Source: Prevotella scopos JCM 17725
Lineage (GTDB): Bacteria; Bacteroidota; Bacteroidia; Bacteroidales; Bacteroidaceae
Length of the DNA: 64,000 bases
Assembly (NCBI RefSeq): GCF_018127785.1
Contig: NZ_CP072389.1
Coordinates: 1 to 64,000, forward strand
Direction: 5' to 3'
Positions 43,793 through 54,093 of this stretch are shown piece after piece. The position numbers and the translations under genes were made by a program. Each line of letters opens with the position of its first letter. Within the stretch, counting starts at the first letter, position 1. Under the pieces are notes generated by a model, which saw only the letters and a program-made list of their open reading frames with translations, was not told where the DNA came from and did no database searches.

Positions 43793-46512
43793 AATCTGAT
43801 GTTCATTTCAAGTCCGAAGTAAGGTGTTACGTAACGTCTTATAATAAAGTCGCTACGTGTATAATCAGGGTGTGCATCCCATAATTTATTGACGAAGAGA
43901 GCTACCATGAGCTTGTCCTTAAAGAGCTTCTTGGTTGCTTTCAAGTTTACATCCATATAGAAAGGGATGGTTTGCCTATCGAACATTCCTGCTGCATAGC
44001 TTCGCACAAGGTGCTGAAGATAGATGTCGTGCGCATCGTTTTCAGTAAAAGGATGCACCACTCCGTTATCATCCATATACTGCAGTGGCATGTTATCTTT
44101 CACCATAGACTGTTCTGCTGTACGCCAGACACATTGAAAGGACAATGAGATTCCGAGTTTCAGTTTAGGTATAGCCGTGTCAAAGGTGAAGTTGGTATTG
44201 ACCATTTCTCGTATATAACCCTCGTCATCTTTGTATATACCGACCCGCTCAAGTGGTCTGCCCCCAATCATTTTTACGGGTTTATACATGATGGGTAACG
44301 AATTATGATACTCCGTTTTGAACCATGCTCCAGTGATTGTAAGACGCGTGTTGACGATGGGGAAGCGCATCGTAGAGAGCATCCACTCAATACCTCGTTT
44401 ATAAGTCCGACTGCCATTTGACGTGTGTTCATAGGCACGAAGGACGTTACGGAGCGTATAAGGCAACGCTGACACATCAGGTTTTGCAGTTAAGGCATCG
44501 GCATTGACGCCTGAAGCATCAAACTCCTTGTATTGATAAGGCGCATAGACACTCATCGAACGGAAGCCAGAGGTCATGTCTTCAACAAAGTAAGTCATCG
44601 TAAGCCGGTTGCCAGCCCAATCTACATCTCCTTTGATTTCCCATTTCACGTTGCGTGCCGCTTTCAGTTCTGGATTCGTTGGATTGATGACGTAAGTCTG
44701 TAGATACATCCTTCGATAGGCTGGGTTAGGATGATAATAGTTCAGTTCTACGATGTCCATATAAGCAAGTTCTGGATAAAGGAGGTCGATAGTTGGGAAC
44801 ATGCTATGCCATCCTATACCGCCTGTCAGTGCGATTGTCATTCTTTCTTTTCCAAGATTGAAGGAGGGGAAGGTCCATCCAATATTCACACGTGGGTCGA
44901 GATTTACCTTTCCATGTATCGCATAGTGCTTGTCAATGCCCAACATGGTCTCTGCACGTAGTCCTGCCTCAAGGTCAAGTTTGTTACTCCCGATGCCCAT
45001 ACTCATACGTTCTTCTATATAGGCGGCGAGCATTTGTGATGCTGGGAGGTCTGAGTATTTGCGTGGTCGATAGGATGTTCCGGTATAAACAGGGTGCAAG
45101 CGGTCATATATCTGTCCCTTACCCATGTTACGGTCCATCTGGTAATCGGCACCTACCAATAGTGAATTAGACACGCCCGCAATGGGCATACTGAATGAAG
45201 CATTACTTTTCAGATAAAGACTGATAGGTCTGCCATCTACGGTGTGTGTGGCAGTATAAGTATAAGGTGAAATCAAGACAGCATCGCTCTCACCATCAGC
45301 CATAGTCATGGCAGCAGGCGTGTCGCCATCCAGTTGCACCATACGGGTACGCTCCAAGACGTTTTTCTCATACGAGAACGAAGCCGATAATGATAGATTT
45401 CGGAAGAGGGAATGCTCCATATTACTGCTCATATCGAGCGCAATACTTGTTGCATAACGATTATAAGCCGACTTATATTTGTCTGCCCCACCATGATTGA
45501 ATTGTGGGTCAACCTTGTCATCATCGAATGAGCCGCCATAGTCAAGGTTTACCATCGCAACGTAGTTCATCCGCTGGGTGTGCCATTGTTTGTTAAGGCG
45601 TGCCGAGAGGGTGATGCGTTTATAAGTCTCAAGCAGGTTACGTGGTTCAGCCTTGTTGTCTAGATAGTCTGCACTGAGGTTCAGCGACAGCTTTGAGGGT
45701 TTCCATTCAATGGCTTTGGAGAGATAGAAGAGCTTTGTGTCCATGTCGGCTTTGAATCGTGCAGCAATGTCATTACCACCTTTTCGGCGCTTTACCTTCA
45801 CCAATCCGCTCGTCAAGTCGCCGTATTCTACCGAAGGAATACCCCGCACAATCGTTACTTCCTGTATGTCGTCAGTTGATAAGGAGCGCATGTCAATACC
45901 CGCATTAGCGAAGTTACGTTTTCCTGACGTACGATCGAGTGCGCCCGAGAGGTATTGCATATTGCCATTAGCACTCACTGGTGCGCCATCAATAACAAAG
46001 CGAGTACCGAGTGAGGATGTGTTATACTGACTGCTACTGATACCAGCTTCGCGCAGACTGATGGTGTTGGGGACATTCAGATGCGGGTCGTTGGCACGCC
46101 CACCAGGCAGCAACTCCATGAGGTCAGCAAAACTGGAAGGCTGCAGATGTTCCATGGCTTGCCTGCTAATTGTAGATGCACTGGACAATCCATGCCCCTC
46201 CTGGGCTGTGACAACAATCTCTTGCAGCTTGCTCAGGTTGGTTTGTAAGTGATAAACGGCATCCTTACGAGGACGCACAACAAGCGGTTTATAGCCGATA
46301 TACGATATTCTGACAATCTTATTGAAGCCGTCAGACAGACAAAAGAAGCCGTCTTGATCGGTCACAGCTATAATCGCTTTCCCTCCTTCAACCATTATGG
46401 TGGCACCTATGACAGGCTCGTTGGAACCCTTCTCGAGGACCCTGCAACGCATCTGTGCCATTGCTGTCTGGAGGATACAACAACTTATAAAGATGAATAC
46501 TGCTCTTATCAC
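43789..46512 (-). CDS. TonB-dependent receptor of the M16/DUF4876 cluster
   Basis: A 907-residue outer-membrane receptor with a signal peptide (ending TAMAQ, residue 19), a carboxypeptidase-regulatory-like domain (CRVLEKGSNEPVIGATIMV to about 95), a TonB-box region (QEIVVTAQEG), a plug (FADLMELLPGGRANDPHLN, RFVIDGAPVS) and a barrel ending in Leu (GLEMNIRL). It overlaps the small lipoprotein gene by 4 bp. Its linked partners include an M16 protease but no SusD, which argues for a protein or peptide ligand. That is inference. Confidence 0.92.
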   Translation of the reverse strand: MIRAVFIFISCCILQTAMAQMRCRVLEKGSNEPVIGATIMVEGGKAIIAVTDQDGFFCLSDGFNKIVRISYIGYKPLVVRPRKDAVYHLQTNLSKLQEIVVTAQEGHGLSSASTISRQAMEHLQPSSFADLMELLPGGRANDPHLNVPNTISLREAGISSSQYNTSSLGTRFVIDGAPVSANGNMQYLSGALDRTSGKRNFANAGIDMRSLSTDDIQEVTIVRGIPSVEYGDLTSGLVKVKRRKGGNDIAARFKADMDTKLFYLSKAIEWKPSKLSLNLSADYLDNKAEPRNLLETYKRITLSARLNKQWHTQRMNYVAMVNLDYGGSFDDDKVDPQFNHGGADKYKSAYNRYATSIALDMSSNMEHSLFRNLSLSASFSYEKNVLERTRMVQLDGDTPAAMTMADGESDAVLISPYTYTATHTVDGRPISLYLKSNASFSMPIAGVSNSLLVGADYQMDRNMGKGQIYDRLHPVYTGTSYRPRKYSDLPASQMLAAYIEERMSMGIGSNKLDLEAGLRAETMLGIDKHYAIHGKVNLDPRVNIGWTFPSFNLGKERMTIALTGGIGWHSMFPTIDLLYPELAYMDIVELNYYHPNPAYRRMYLQTYVINPTNPELKAARNVKWEIKGDVDWAGNRLTMTYFVEDMTSGFRSMSVYAPYQYKEFDASGVNADALTAKPDVSALPYTLRNVLRAYEHTSNGSRTYKRGIEWMLSTMRFPIVNTRLTITGAWFKTEYHNSLPIMYKPVKMIGGRPLERVGIYKDDEGYIREMVNTNFTFDTAIPKLKLGISLSFQCVWRTAEQSMVKDNMPLQYMDDNGVVHPFTENDAHDIYLQHLVRSYAAGMFDRQTIPFYMDVNLKATKKLFKDKLMVALFVNKLWDAHPDYTRSDFIIRRYVTPYFGLEMNIRL

Positions 46513-46663
46513 AGAATTAGAATGACGCTTGTTCTGCAGCCTTCGTCAGCTCAAAATAGCAAGTGACGAGGAGTAAGGGGTAGGTTGTCTTTAACCCATC
46601 TCACCCCAGGTCACTGCTAAAAAAACGATGGAGAATCTGCAGAATATCAGTTAGAAATGTGTT

Positions 46664-47782
46664 TTATTTTAAAAGAATCTTCTTACCGTTGTGGATGTAG
46701 AGGCCTTTGACTGTTGGCTTCTCAATACGGCGACCCTGAAGGTCGTACCATGTCTCCCGCTCTTTTGTTGCGGCAGACGTAGCATTGATACCTGTTGTTG
46801 CCTTTGTCAGTTCTTCCCATGTGAAGAAATCCTTTGTTCCTTTTGCCTTCTTAGGTGTCCACCCGCGGGCTTTGACAGCTGTAATTTGCGCATCGGTCAG
46901 TGCATTCTTCTCCTCTGTAAAGAACTCATTGAAGACGCAGAGTTCACGTTCTTCGCCTTCACTCTCCAGCACCAAAGACTGAATCAAGCTATTCATTCCC
47001 TCACCACTGATCTGGTTGCACCAACATGCAACGAAGTTAAGTTCAGGATTGTTCGTCAGGTCGAGTGTTGTCAGCTTGTTTCTGCTACATTCAAGATAAG
47101 CAAGGTTAGGATTATGTGATAAGTCAATCGAGGTGATGCCATTGCCGTTAACCCATAGTTCGTCAAGCTCAGTAAGGGTTGACAGGTCAATCGATGTTAG
47201 GTTAGGATTGTCTCCAGCGTGCAACGTCCTTAGGGAAGGAAGCTGCGAAAAGTCTAATGATGAGATGGTTGTACCTTGTATGGAGAGCGTCATCAACGAT
47301 GCAGCATTTGCAAACTTTATAGTGTTAAGTGCTGAACAAGAGGTAGCCCATAACTCAATAAGGTTGGCATTATGAGAGAGGTCAAGCGTTGTCAATGGAT
47401 TTTCATTCACACGTAAGTGGGTTAGCTTGTTTGCTCCACTGATGTCAATATCCGTCACCTCCTGATTAACGATTGTAAGGGAATTGACATCACCATGAAT
47501 TGTGATTTCAGGAGCATTGACAGTAAGATAAACTTTCTGGTTTACCATTAAGTACTTGGTTGCACCTTCAAAGGAGATGTTTTCTCCATCCTTAGGGTCT
47601 AAGTCTATATCATCCCCCTCTGAGTCGATTCCACCAAACACGGAGATGTCCATCGAGATAACTTTTCCAACCCCTTTGTCTGTCTTGATTTTGATGACTC
47701 CTTGACCAATTTCAGCCTTTGCTTCTGTGAATGATAGGAGTGCGGCACACAATGTTAATAATACTAAGTAAAGTCTTTTCAT
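46664..47782 (-). CDS. secreted leucine-rich-repeat protein
   Basis: A 372-residue exported protein with a signal peptide (ending TEAKA, about residue 23). It has roughly eight internalin-like LRR units of about 21 residues, with LxxLxVxxNxLTTLDLSHN spacing, at about 105-275. The C-terminal tail (TWYDLQGRRIEKPTVKGLYI then NGKKILLK) is of the kind found on many Prevotella surface proteins. LRR domains bind protein partners. It is the first gene of the cluster, upstream of the receptor, and has its own promoter. Confidence 0.85.
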   Translation of the reverse strand: MKRLYLVLLTLCAALLSFTEAKAEIGQGVIKIKTDKGVGKVISMDISVFGGIDSEGDDIDLDPKDGENISFEGATKYLMVNQKVYLTVNAPEITIHGDVNSLTIVNQEVTDIDISGANKLTHLRVNENPLTTLDLSHNANLIELWATSCSALNTIKFANAASLMTLSIQGTTISSLDFSQLPSLRTLHAGDNPNLTSIDLSTLTELDELWVNGNGITSIDLSHNPNLAYLECSRNKLTTLDLTNNPELNFVACWCNQISGEGMNSLIQSLVLESEGEERELCVFNEFFTEEKNALTDAQITAVKARGWTPKKAKGTKDFFTWEELTKATTGINATSAATKERETWYDLQGRRIEKPTVKGLYIHNGKKILLK

Positions 47783-47822
47783 GTCTGATATTTATAAAAT
47801 ATTTAGGTAAAAAATTATTGTG

Positions 47823-47853
47823 CAAAGGTAAGAAGATGTTGAAAGGTGAACAA
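47823..47853 (-). promoter_or_regulatory. promoter of the LRR gene
   Basis: On the minus strand TTG (47853-47851), a 20-bp spacer and TACCTTTG (47830-47823), about 40 bp before the ATG. Confidence 0.6.
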
Positions 47854-47930
47854 TACTCAAATGTAGGTAAGTTTTGGCTCGCCACGGATCATAATTATGC
47901 ATTCAGAATGAGCAGCGCTTGTCAACTACA

Positions 47931-47968
47931 AAAAAAAGGATACTGCCAATTGGCAGTATCCTTTTTTT
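47931..47968 (-). terminator. terminator of the OmpA-family gene
   Basis: AAAAAAAGGATACTGCCAA and its complement form a perfect stem with A/T runs on both sides, 25 bp after the OmpA stop on the minus strand. The symmetry suggests it can work in both directions. Confidence 0.85.
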
Positions 47969-47992
47969 GTGCGTTTATGTTTTATATGTCGA

Positions 47993-48676
47993 TTACAGAG
48001 AACCATTGTTGGCTTGGCGAACCATCTCAGATGATGCATAGAGATAAACCTCTACACGGCGGTTAGCCTGACTAATAGTCTTGTTCTCGATAGGGTTTGC
48101 ACTACCGAAGCCCTGTACTGAACGAATCTGACGGCTACTTACACCACGACTCTTGAGGTAAGATGATACCGCATCAGCACGACGCTGTGACAATGGGAGG
48201 TTGATGTTGTCGTTACCAGAAGCATCAGTGTAACCCTGGATAGCAACGTCACAATTAGAGTTGCGCTGCATCAAAGAAGCGAACTTTGTGAGGTCGTTCT
48301 TAGCAGCTGCGCTGAGGTTTGAACCGTTCAATGGGAAGAGGATACCAGAGTCGAAGGTAACCTTCACACAGTCTAAACCATTAGCATCTGTCACCTTGTC
48401 GACACGTGCGTTTGGCAACTGCTGTGCAGCCTCACGTGCAACCTTGTCCATGTGACGACCGATGAGGGCACCAGCACCAGCACCTAAAGCACCACCAATA
48501 GCAGCACCAATGGCTGTACTCTTACCATTACGACCTATAATCTGACCAACGATGCCACCTAATGCTGCACCAGCACCGCCACCGATTAATGCACCTGAAC
48601 CTTGCTTTGTCTGACAACTTACAACAGTGAGGAAACACATTCCTGCTGCTATCATTTTCATATTCTTCATAATCAA
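47993..48676 (-). CDS. OmpA-family lipoprotein with glycine zipper
   Basis: A 227-residue lipoprotein (lipobox TVVSC). Residues about 27-72 are a glycine zipper (GALIGGGAGAALGGIVGQII, AIGGALGAGAGALIG) likely to insert in or pack against a membrane. Residues about 105-215 are an OmpA-like peptidoglycan-binding domain with the conserved GYTDASG and LSQRRADAVSSYL. It links the outer membrane to the cell wall. It is monocistronic, with a -7 box (TAACTTTG, minus strand, 48,758-48,751) about 75 bp upstream. Confidence 0.92.
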   Translation of the reverse strand: MIMKNMKMIAAGMCFLTVVSCQTKQGSGALIGGGAGAALGGIVGQIIGRNGKSTAIGAAIGGALGAGAGALIGRHMDKVAREAAQQLPNARVDKVTDANGLDCVKVTFDSGILFPLNGSNLSAAAKNDLTKFASLMQRNSNCDVAIQGYTDASGNDNINLPLSQRRADAVSSYLKSRGVSSRQIRSVQGFGSANPIENKTISQANRRVEVYLYASSEMVRQANNGSL

Positions 48677-48750
48677 ACGTATTTATTGATTAATATCTTT
48701 TACCTTTTGGCTTGGCTTTTTAGCCGCACCTTAATTCATTTTAATTCGTG

Positions 48751-48758
48751 CAAAGTTA
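48751..48758 (-). promoter_or_regulatory. -7 box of the OmpA-family gene
   Basis: TAACTTTG on the minus strand. On the other strand TATTTTTG at 48,802-48,809 may serve proS. A further minus-strand TAACTTTG at 48,955-48,948 has no gene I can assign. The region 48,677-49,047 is otherwise non-coding. Confidence 0.45.
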
Positions 48759-49047
48759 AACAAATATATGCCATTGGGCACGCATTGCCAACATTTTTTT
48801 GTATTTTTGCAAAAAATAAAGCCAACTTGGCAAAGTGAAGCAAGTTTCATTTGCACTCATTTGCATTCTTTTTCGCAAAGGATAGGCTGGTATTAGCAAG
48901 TAGGAATTAGATTCTTTCCGTCTTCGCTTTTCAGCTGTATCTGTGTGCAAAGTTAGTGTTTCAAGGCATACTCGCAAAAGGGAAATGCCTATAATAACAT
49001 GGGAAATCCCCTAAACATGCAAAATAAGAAAATAGAATAATATATTT

Positions 49048-50529
49048 ATGGCAAAAGAACTAAAAGAGATGACCAAGAGAGCAGACAACTACTCTCAATG
49101 GTACAATGACTTGGTAATAAAGGCAGACTTGATTGAGCAGTCTGCCGTACGTGGTTGTATGGTTATCAAGCCATACGGCTATGCTATCTGGGAGAAGATT
49201 CAGGCACAGCTTGACAAGATGTTTAAGGAGACGGGCGTGCAGAATGCTTACTTCCCAATGCTGATTCCTAAGAGTTTCCTCTCTCGTGAGGCTGAGCACG
49301 TAAAGGGATTTGCCAAGGAGTGTGCTGTGGTTACTCACTATCGTCTGAAGGCTACAGAGGATGGCAATGCTGTGCAGGTTGACCCTAACGCAAAGTTAGA
49401 GGAGGAATTGATTATCCGTCCTACCAGTGAGACCATCATCTGGAACACCTATAAAAACTGGATTCACTCTTGGCGCGATCTGCCATTGATGTGCAACCAG
49501 TGGTGTAATGTTATGCGTTGGGAGATGCGTACGCGTCCTTTCCTCCGCACGTCTGAGTTCCTCTGGCAGGAGGGTCACACGGCTCACGCTACACGTGAGG
49601 AAGCTGAGAAGGAGGCACAGACCATGTTGCGTGTCTATGCTGACTTCGCCGAGAAGTGGCTTGCTGTCCCTGTCGTACAGGGTGTGAAGAGTGAGACAGA
49701 ACGTTTCGCTGGTGCATTGGATACCTATACCATTGAGGCGATGATGCAGGATGGTAAGGCTCTCCAGAGCGGTACTTCTCACTTCTTGGGTCAGAACTTC
49801 GCAAAGTCATTCGACGTTACCTTCCTTAATAAGGAGAACAAGCCAGAGTATGTATGGGCTACCTCATGGGGTGTAAGTACTCGTCTGATTGGTGCGCTCA
49901 TCATGACTCACTCTGACGATAACGGTCTCGTTCTTCCTCCAAAGATTGCACCTATTCAGGTGGTTATCGTACCAATCTTCAAGGGTGAGGAGCAGTTGAA
50001 GGCGCTCACAGACAAGTTGCAGCCAGTGATTGACCAGCTTCGTGCGTTGGGTATCACCGTTAAGTATGACGATGCCGACAACAAGCGTCCGGGCTTTAAG
50101 TTCGCTGACTACGAGTTGAAGGGTGTGCCAGTACGCCTCGCTATGGGTGGTCGTGACTTGGAGAACAATACTATCGAGGTGATGCGCCGTGACACCTTGG
50201 AGAAGGAGAGCGTAAGCTTTGATGGTATCGTTGATTATATCAAGAACCTCCTCGACGAGATTCAGGACAACATCTTCAAGAAGGCTAAGGACTTCCGTGA
50301 TGCTCACATCTACGAGTGCGAGAACTATGAGGAGTTCAAGGAGAAGGTGAAGGACGGCGGTTTCTTCCTCTGCCATTGGGATGGTACTGAGGAGACTGAG
50401 GCGAAGATTAAGGAGGACACACAGGCAACCATCCGTTGTGTGCCTTATATGTTCGAGCAGACACCAGGTGTTGACATGGTAAGCGGCAAGCCTGCTAAGT
50501 ATCGTGTTATCATCGCAAGATCATACTAA
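49048..50529 (+). CDS. proS: prolyl-tRNA synthetase, type 3
   Basis: A 493-residue class II aminoacyl-tRNA synthetase that charges tRNA-Pro. It is the archaeal/eukaryotic-like type, without the bacterial editing insertion. Motif 2 lies in [20 protein letters not shown], the anticodon-binding domain starts at about residue 300 ([11 protein letters not shown]), and a C-terminal zinc-domain-like extension ends RVIIARSY, the Tyr terminus being typical of this type. It is monocistronic and followed by a hairpin terminator. Highly expressed codon choice (AAG, GGT, CGT) agrees with a housekeeping gene. Confidence 0.96.
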   Translation: MAKELKEMTKRADNYSQWYNDLVIKADLIEQSAVRGCMVIKPYGYAIWEKIQAQLDKMFKETGVQNAYFPMLIPKSFLSREAEHVKGFAKECAVVTHYRLKATEDGNAVQVDPNAKLEEELIIRPTSETIIWNTYKNWIHSWRDLPLMCNQWCNVMRWEMRTRPFLRTSEFLWQEGHTAHATREEAEKEAQTMLRVYADFAEKWLAVPVVQGVKSETERFAGALDTYTIEAMMQDGKALQSGTSHFLGQNFAKSFDVTFLNKENKPEYVWATSWGVSTRLIGALIMTHSDDNGLVLPPKIAPIQVVIVPIFKGEEQLKALTDKLQPVIDQLRALGITVKYDDADNKRPGFKFADYELKGVPVRLAMGGRDLENNTIEVMRRDTLEKESVSFDGIVDYIKNLLDEIQDNIFKKAKDFRDAHIYECENYEEFKEKVKDGGFFLCHWDGTEETEAKIKEDTQATIRCVPYMFEQTPGVDMVSGKPAKYRVIIARSY

Positions 50530-50549
50530 TCGTCAATAATACACATAGA

Positions 50550-50625
50550 ATTAACGGCTTCAGGATATTTATAAAGGCAGGACTAACAACGAATGCTTAT
50601 AAATTCTGGAGCCGTTAATCTTTTT
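50550..50625 (+). terminator. proS terminator
   Basis: ATTAACGGCTTCAGGA (from 50550) pairs with TCTGGAGCCGTTAAT (50605-50619), giving a long-loop hairpin followed by CTTTTTATTC, just after proS. Confidence 0.65.
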
Positions 50626-50665
50626 ATTCTTAAGCCTAAAATACTAATTAAATAATATTTGCCTT

Positions 50666-51601
50666 ATGAAAAAATCATTTCTAACTTTCGTTTTACTCCT
50701 CGCTGTAACAGCGTTGAACGCCCAGACCTTAATCAAGGCTAACTTCCAAAAGGGCGACCAGGCTACCTATGAGAGTGTAGCTAATATTAAAGTCAGTGTT
50801 CCGATGGCTGGAAACTCTGAAAGCATAAAGACAAACAGCCAAACAAAGATTATCGTAAAAAATGCTACCGCAGATGGTTATGTCATCGAAATGACGACAA
50901 CCAATATAAAGATGGAAGGCAAGCAGGAGGTTGCACAGCAGACAGGAAACATGCTGAACCAATACCTCAGCAATGTACCAATGCTCCTAAAGACAGATGC
51001 TAATGGAAAGGTGAAGGACCTCTTGAACTATACTGAAGTTCAAACACAGGTTAGCAAATTAGCAATGGCATCCATTGACTCGCTCTATAAGGCCAAACCT
51101 GAAATGGAGAAGACACTGCCTAAGTATAAGATGGCTATGTCTATCAACAGCCTACTCACCAAAGAATCTTTTATCGAGTCTGCTGAAAACAATACTTTCT
51201 TTATCCTTTTTGGCAAGACCCTCAAGACGGGTGACAAAGAAGATATGAATAAGCAAGGCATCAAAATCTCTGTAACCTACGAGGTAAACAAGGAGCCAAA
51301 CGCACTCAATATCATTGGTAAGATTAAGGGCAATATGACCGAAGACGATGTCAAAGCCTTCTTTATTGACAAGATGAAACAGATGGGTGCTGACGAAGCT
51401 ATGGTTTCACAACTCGATGCTAACTGGGGACAGATGAAGCAGATGGGTATGGCAAAAATGGATGCCGACGGTACTTCTATTACCAAACTCCTCAACAGTG
51501 GTTGGGCTACTGAATACAGCACGGATGTGAAAACAAAGATGATGGGAATGGAAATGACCATCAACACTGTTACTAAATTAGTAGAGAAGAGTTGGAAGTA
51601 A
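50666..51601 (+). CDS. secreted hypothetical protein (DUF6263-like)
   Basis: A 311-residue protein with a Sec signal peptide (ending LNAQ, about residue 20). The mature part begins LIKANFQKGDQATYESV and continues with long strands and helices, including several Met-rich stretches (QMKQMGMAKM, TKMMGMEM). The layout resembles the DUF6263-like family of Bacteroidota periplasmic proteins, but the call is tentative. No partner genes are seen. It is monocistronic and is followed by two hairpins. Confidence 0.6.
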   Translation: MKKSFLTFVLLLAVTALNAQTLIKANFQKGDQATYESVANIKVSVPMAGNSESIKTNSQTKIIVKNATADGYVIEMTTTNIKMEGKQEVAQQTGNMLNQYLSNVPMLLKTDANGKVKDLLNYTEVQTQVSKLAMASIDSLYKAKPEMEKTLPKYKMAMSINSLLTKESFIESAENNTFFILFGKTLKTGDKEDMNKQGIKISVTYEVNKEPNALNIIGKIKGNMTEDDVKAFFIDKMKQMGADEAMVSQLDANWGQMKQMGMAKMDADGTSITKLLNSGWATEYSTDVKTKMMGMEMTINTVTKLVEKSWK

Positions 51602-51664
51602 AGCTTTAGTCGCATGATATCATCTTAGTTACATTATATAATTAAGATGATATAAGATATAAAT

Positions 51665-51698
51665 AAAGGTGGTGTAGGATTTCCTATCACCACCTTTT
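51665..51698. terminator. terminator between convergent genes
   Basis: AAAGGTGGTG (51665-51674) pairs with CACCACCTTT (51688-51697), followed by TTCTGTTTT on the plus strand. It lies between the secreted protein and the convergent FISUMP gene. Confidence 0.75.
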
Positions 51699-51750
51699 CT
51701 GTTTTCTATGCTTTGTTGTTCCTCTATCTTCTATCAGGACTTCATGACGT

Positions 51751-53691
51751 TTACTTGATGCCCAACGAATTACGTAAGTTAACGTAATCATCATCCAATG
51801 TAGGATTATCATCGGAACCATCACCAGAATCCCAAACAGGGCGGATAGCCTTAGCTTGTGATTTAGGCGCTAAGTTATTGGCATTCCATTCAGCAGCACC
51901 AAAGTAGAAATCGTATGATTCTTTTCCAGACTTACCATTTCTTTCATGGCTCTCATCAGAGGTCATGTATTGTCCGTATGCGTTTTGATTATAAGATACA
52001 TCACGCATACCCACTTCCGCATGATTAGGAAGGCGTAATCCTGTATATGGCAAGAACAATCCTTTGTTAGCTTGCACAAGTGCTGTCACATTCGTATAGT
52101 TATCTATTGAGTTCACAAAACGTTTTGCAGGGAAACGATGATAGCCACCCGTTTTACTTGTTGTGAAGTAAGCACCATAAACCTTAGTACCCTTATCCGT
52201 GTAGCAATAAGCAGGAATGGCACGTGCCTCCTTGTAGAGTTTATCAATCTCACTACGAGTTGGCATACGATAACGCTGGTGTTTGTCTTTTGTATAATAC
52301 CAAGCAATGTCACCACGTGTTGCGCCAGTTCCATTCATATCCCAATCGGTATATGAACCATACCTGTTGACAGGATACCAAAGCTTCTTATCTGCAACAC
52401 TATACTTAAAGATATCTCCATTAGTCAAATCCAATGCCTCTTTAATATGTCCGTAGCGGAAGAGGTCAACATCCTCTTTTATCTGTTTTGGTGCATTGGC
52501 AAACTGTGACGTAGTATTACCTTTATCATAATTGGTAATATTTCTATTCTTATCTAAGGTCACAGCACGCTGTGATATCCACCATTGTGCTGGTGCGATA
52601 CCCCAATATCCACCATTGGCATCACCATAGTGTATAAAGTTACCTGTTGCCCATCTTACGCCTTGCACGTCAACCCATGGTCTAGGGTGTACTGGTATCA
52701 TGTGAAGGATATCAGTGTGATAGACGTAATCTGCAGTGAAATTTAAGTTAGAATAAACCTTTTCATATTTCTTACCATTGGCATATACCATGATGTGTAT
52801 GTCTGTATAGCTACCTGGCAAAAGAGCTATGTAAGTGTACTCGTTATTGACAGAGGTGAACTTTGTCCCATCTTCAGGGACAACAGCAATACTTCTGCTT
52901 TCCTCATACTTATCATCAGTGACAAGCTTGTTTTGTGTCATGTCAAGCACACCTGAGGCCTTGATGTTTGAGATATAGACAGAGTCTATATTTGAGAGTT
53001 TATTGTTGTTCTCGTCTGTGAAGCGCAAACCCCAAAAAGAAACAATACGTTCTAACGTCCCAACCTGTACATCAAACTTATCTCCTTGCACGCTTTGTGG
53101 GTGGGCGCTTTTACACTGATAATCAAATTTACTACCGAGTGTTGTCGCAGTTCCATCTTGGCGGCTAAGATTAAAGTGTACATATTGCTGAACCTTTGGG
53201 CTAGGCGCATAATAGAGTAGCTTCGTTGTGGTATTCTTTATGGTTACGTCTATCAATCTTCTCTCAACTGGGTTGATTGTCTTTTTAGTTCCTTTTAAAG
53301 CAACAGCTGGGTAAAGGAAGCTAATGTTATCATTGGTTGATATCGTAGGTCGTTTTGTCATGATATCCCCCATAAAACTAGATGCCTTACCACTGCTTTT
53401 GGCTGTTAATATAGAATATTTCTCAAGTGTTCCTTCGTCACCATTGATAAAGGCTACCAATCCATCATTCGCTGCCCACTCTGATATCAGTCTTCTCCCA
53501 TTGTCTGGGTCAACAGATAGTGCACGTGATGGTGCTGCTCCCTGTGACTGATTGGCTGACGCTGTGACATGATAAACATGTGGCTTATTTTCATCATTAG
53601 CGTTGTTGGTGAGTTCATCTGTCTGGCATGCAGAAAAGAGTATCGTCATGGTCCCACAAACAGCAATTGTGATTTTACTAAGATTTTTCAT
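51751..53691 (-). CDS. fimbrillin-like/FISUMP lipoprotein
   Basis: A 646-residue lipoprotein (lipobox LFSAC, Cys22). Residues about 35-330 resemble fimbrillin-like (Mfa/FimA-type) beta domains. The C-terminal part (about 340-625) is a FISUMP-like domain (VDVQGVRWATGNF, YRMPTRSEIDKLY, GLFLPYTGLRLPN, YDFYFGAAEW). Such proteins are surface adhesins or fimbrial tip components exported as lipoproteins. It follows a small conserved protein (53,760-53,984) by about 70 bp, and the same pairing recurs at 54,773-57,809. Confidence 0.82.
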   Translation of the reverse strand: MKNLSKITIAVCGTMTILFSACQTDELTNNANDENKPHVYHVTASANQSQGAAPSRALSVDPDNGRRLISEWAANDGLVAFINGDEGTLEKYSILTAKSSGKASSFMGDIMTKRPTISTNDNISFLYPAVALKGTKKTINPVERRLIDVTIKNTTTKLLYYAPSPKVQQYVHFNLSRQDGTATTLGSKFDYQCKSAHPQSVQGDKFDVQVGTLERIVSFWGLRFTDENNNKLSNIDSVYISNIKASGVLDMTQNKLVTDDKYEESRSIAVVPEDGTKFTSVNNEYTYIALLPGSYTDIHIMVYANGKKYEKVYSNLNFTADYVYHTDILHMIPVHPRPWVDVQGVRWATGNFIHYGDANGGYWGIAPAQWWISQRAVTLDKNRNITNYDKGNTTSQFANAPKQIKEDVDLFRYGHIKEALDLTNGDIFKYSVADKKLWYPVNRYGSYTDWDMNGTGATRGDIAWYYTKDKHQRYRMPTRSEIDKLYKEARAIPAYCYTDKGTKVYGAYFTTSKTGGYHRFPAKRFVNSIDNYTNVTALVQANKGLFLPYTGLRLPNHAEVGMRDVSYNQNAYGQYMTSDESHERNGKSGKESYDFYFGAAEWNANNLAPKSQAKAIRPVWDSGDGSDDNPTLDDDYVNLRNSLGIK

Positions 53692-53759
53692 GAAATAAGT
53701 AATAATAGGTTAAACATTTGTGTGTTAAAATAATTCACTCAAAGGTCTTGTAGTCGTCA

Positions 53760-53984
53760 CTACCACAACAGTTCCTCTCCTTCAACAGATTCTTCATCAT
53801 TCCATATACTCCTCTTAGCATTTGATGGGAATGGGCTAGGTGTAGATGGATTAGACTGTCCTGTTGGGTCGCCTCCTTCTTGGGGGTCTCTTGTGCTAGC
53901 ACGGACTGTTGTTGAATCAAGTAATGGTCCTTCTACTTTTAAGCAATAGGATTCTGTCTCTGGTTTTAAATAGTTTTTCCTCAT
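53760..53984 (-). CDS. small protein with NYLKP start, paired with FISUMP gene
   Basis: A 74-residue protein beginning MRKNYLKPETESYCLKVEGP, followed by a Ser/Pro/Gly-rich tail and an acidic end (EESVEGEELLW). It is related in layout to the 59-residue protein at 57,630 (MERKKLNYLRPTISVCNVIE): a basic N-terminus, N-Y-L-(K/R)-P, a central hydrophobic strand with Cys and Glu, then a flexible low-complexity tail. No signal peptide is visible. It is the first gene after a -7 box (TAACTTTG, minus, 54,101-54,094). Function unknown. Confidence 0.6.
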   Translation of the reverse strand: MRKNYLKPETESYCLKVEGPLLDSTTVRASTRDPQEGGDPTGQSNPSTPSPFPSNAKRSIWNDEESVEGEELLW

Positions 53985-54093
53985 AGTAAAGTCGTTTAAA
54001 ATAATGTTTATACTTTAATATTAGATTGCTGAAGTCCATCTCCCACTGCAGGAAATCAGACTTGCTTTCCATCGTATATTATTAATGATTTTA

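Noticed and set aside
48756..48977. 73-codon minus-strand frame between the OmpA and proS genes
   Set aside because: It has a -7-like box upstream but no ribosome-binding signal or domain, and its composition looks non-coding.
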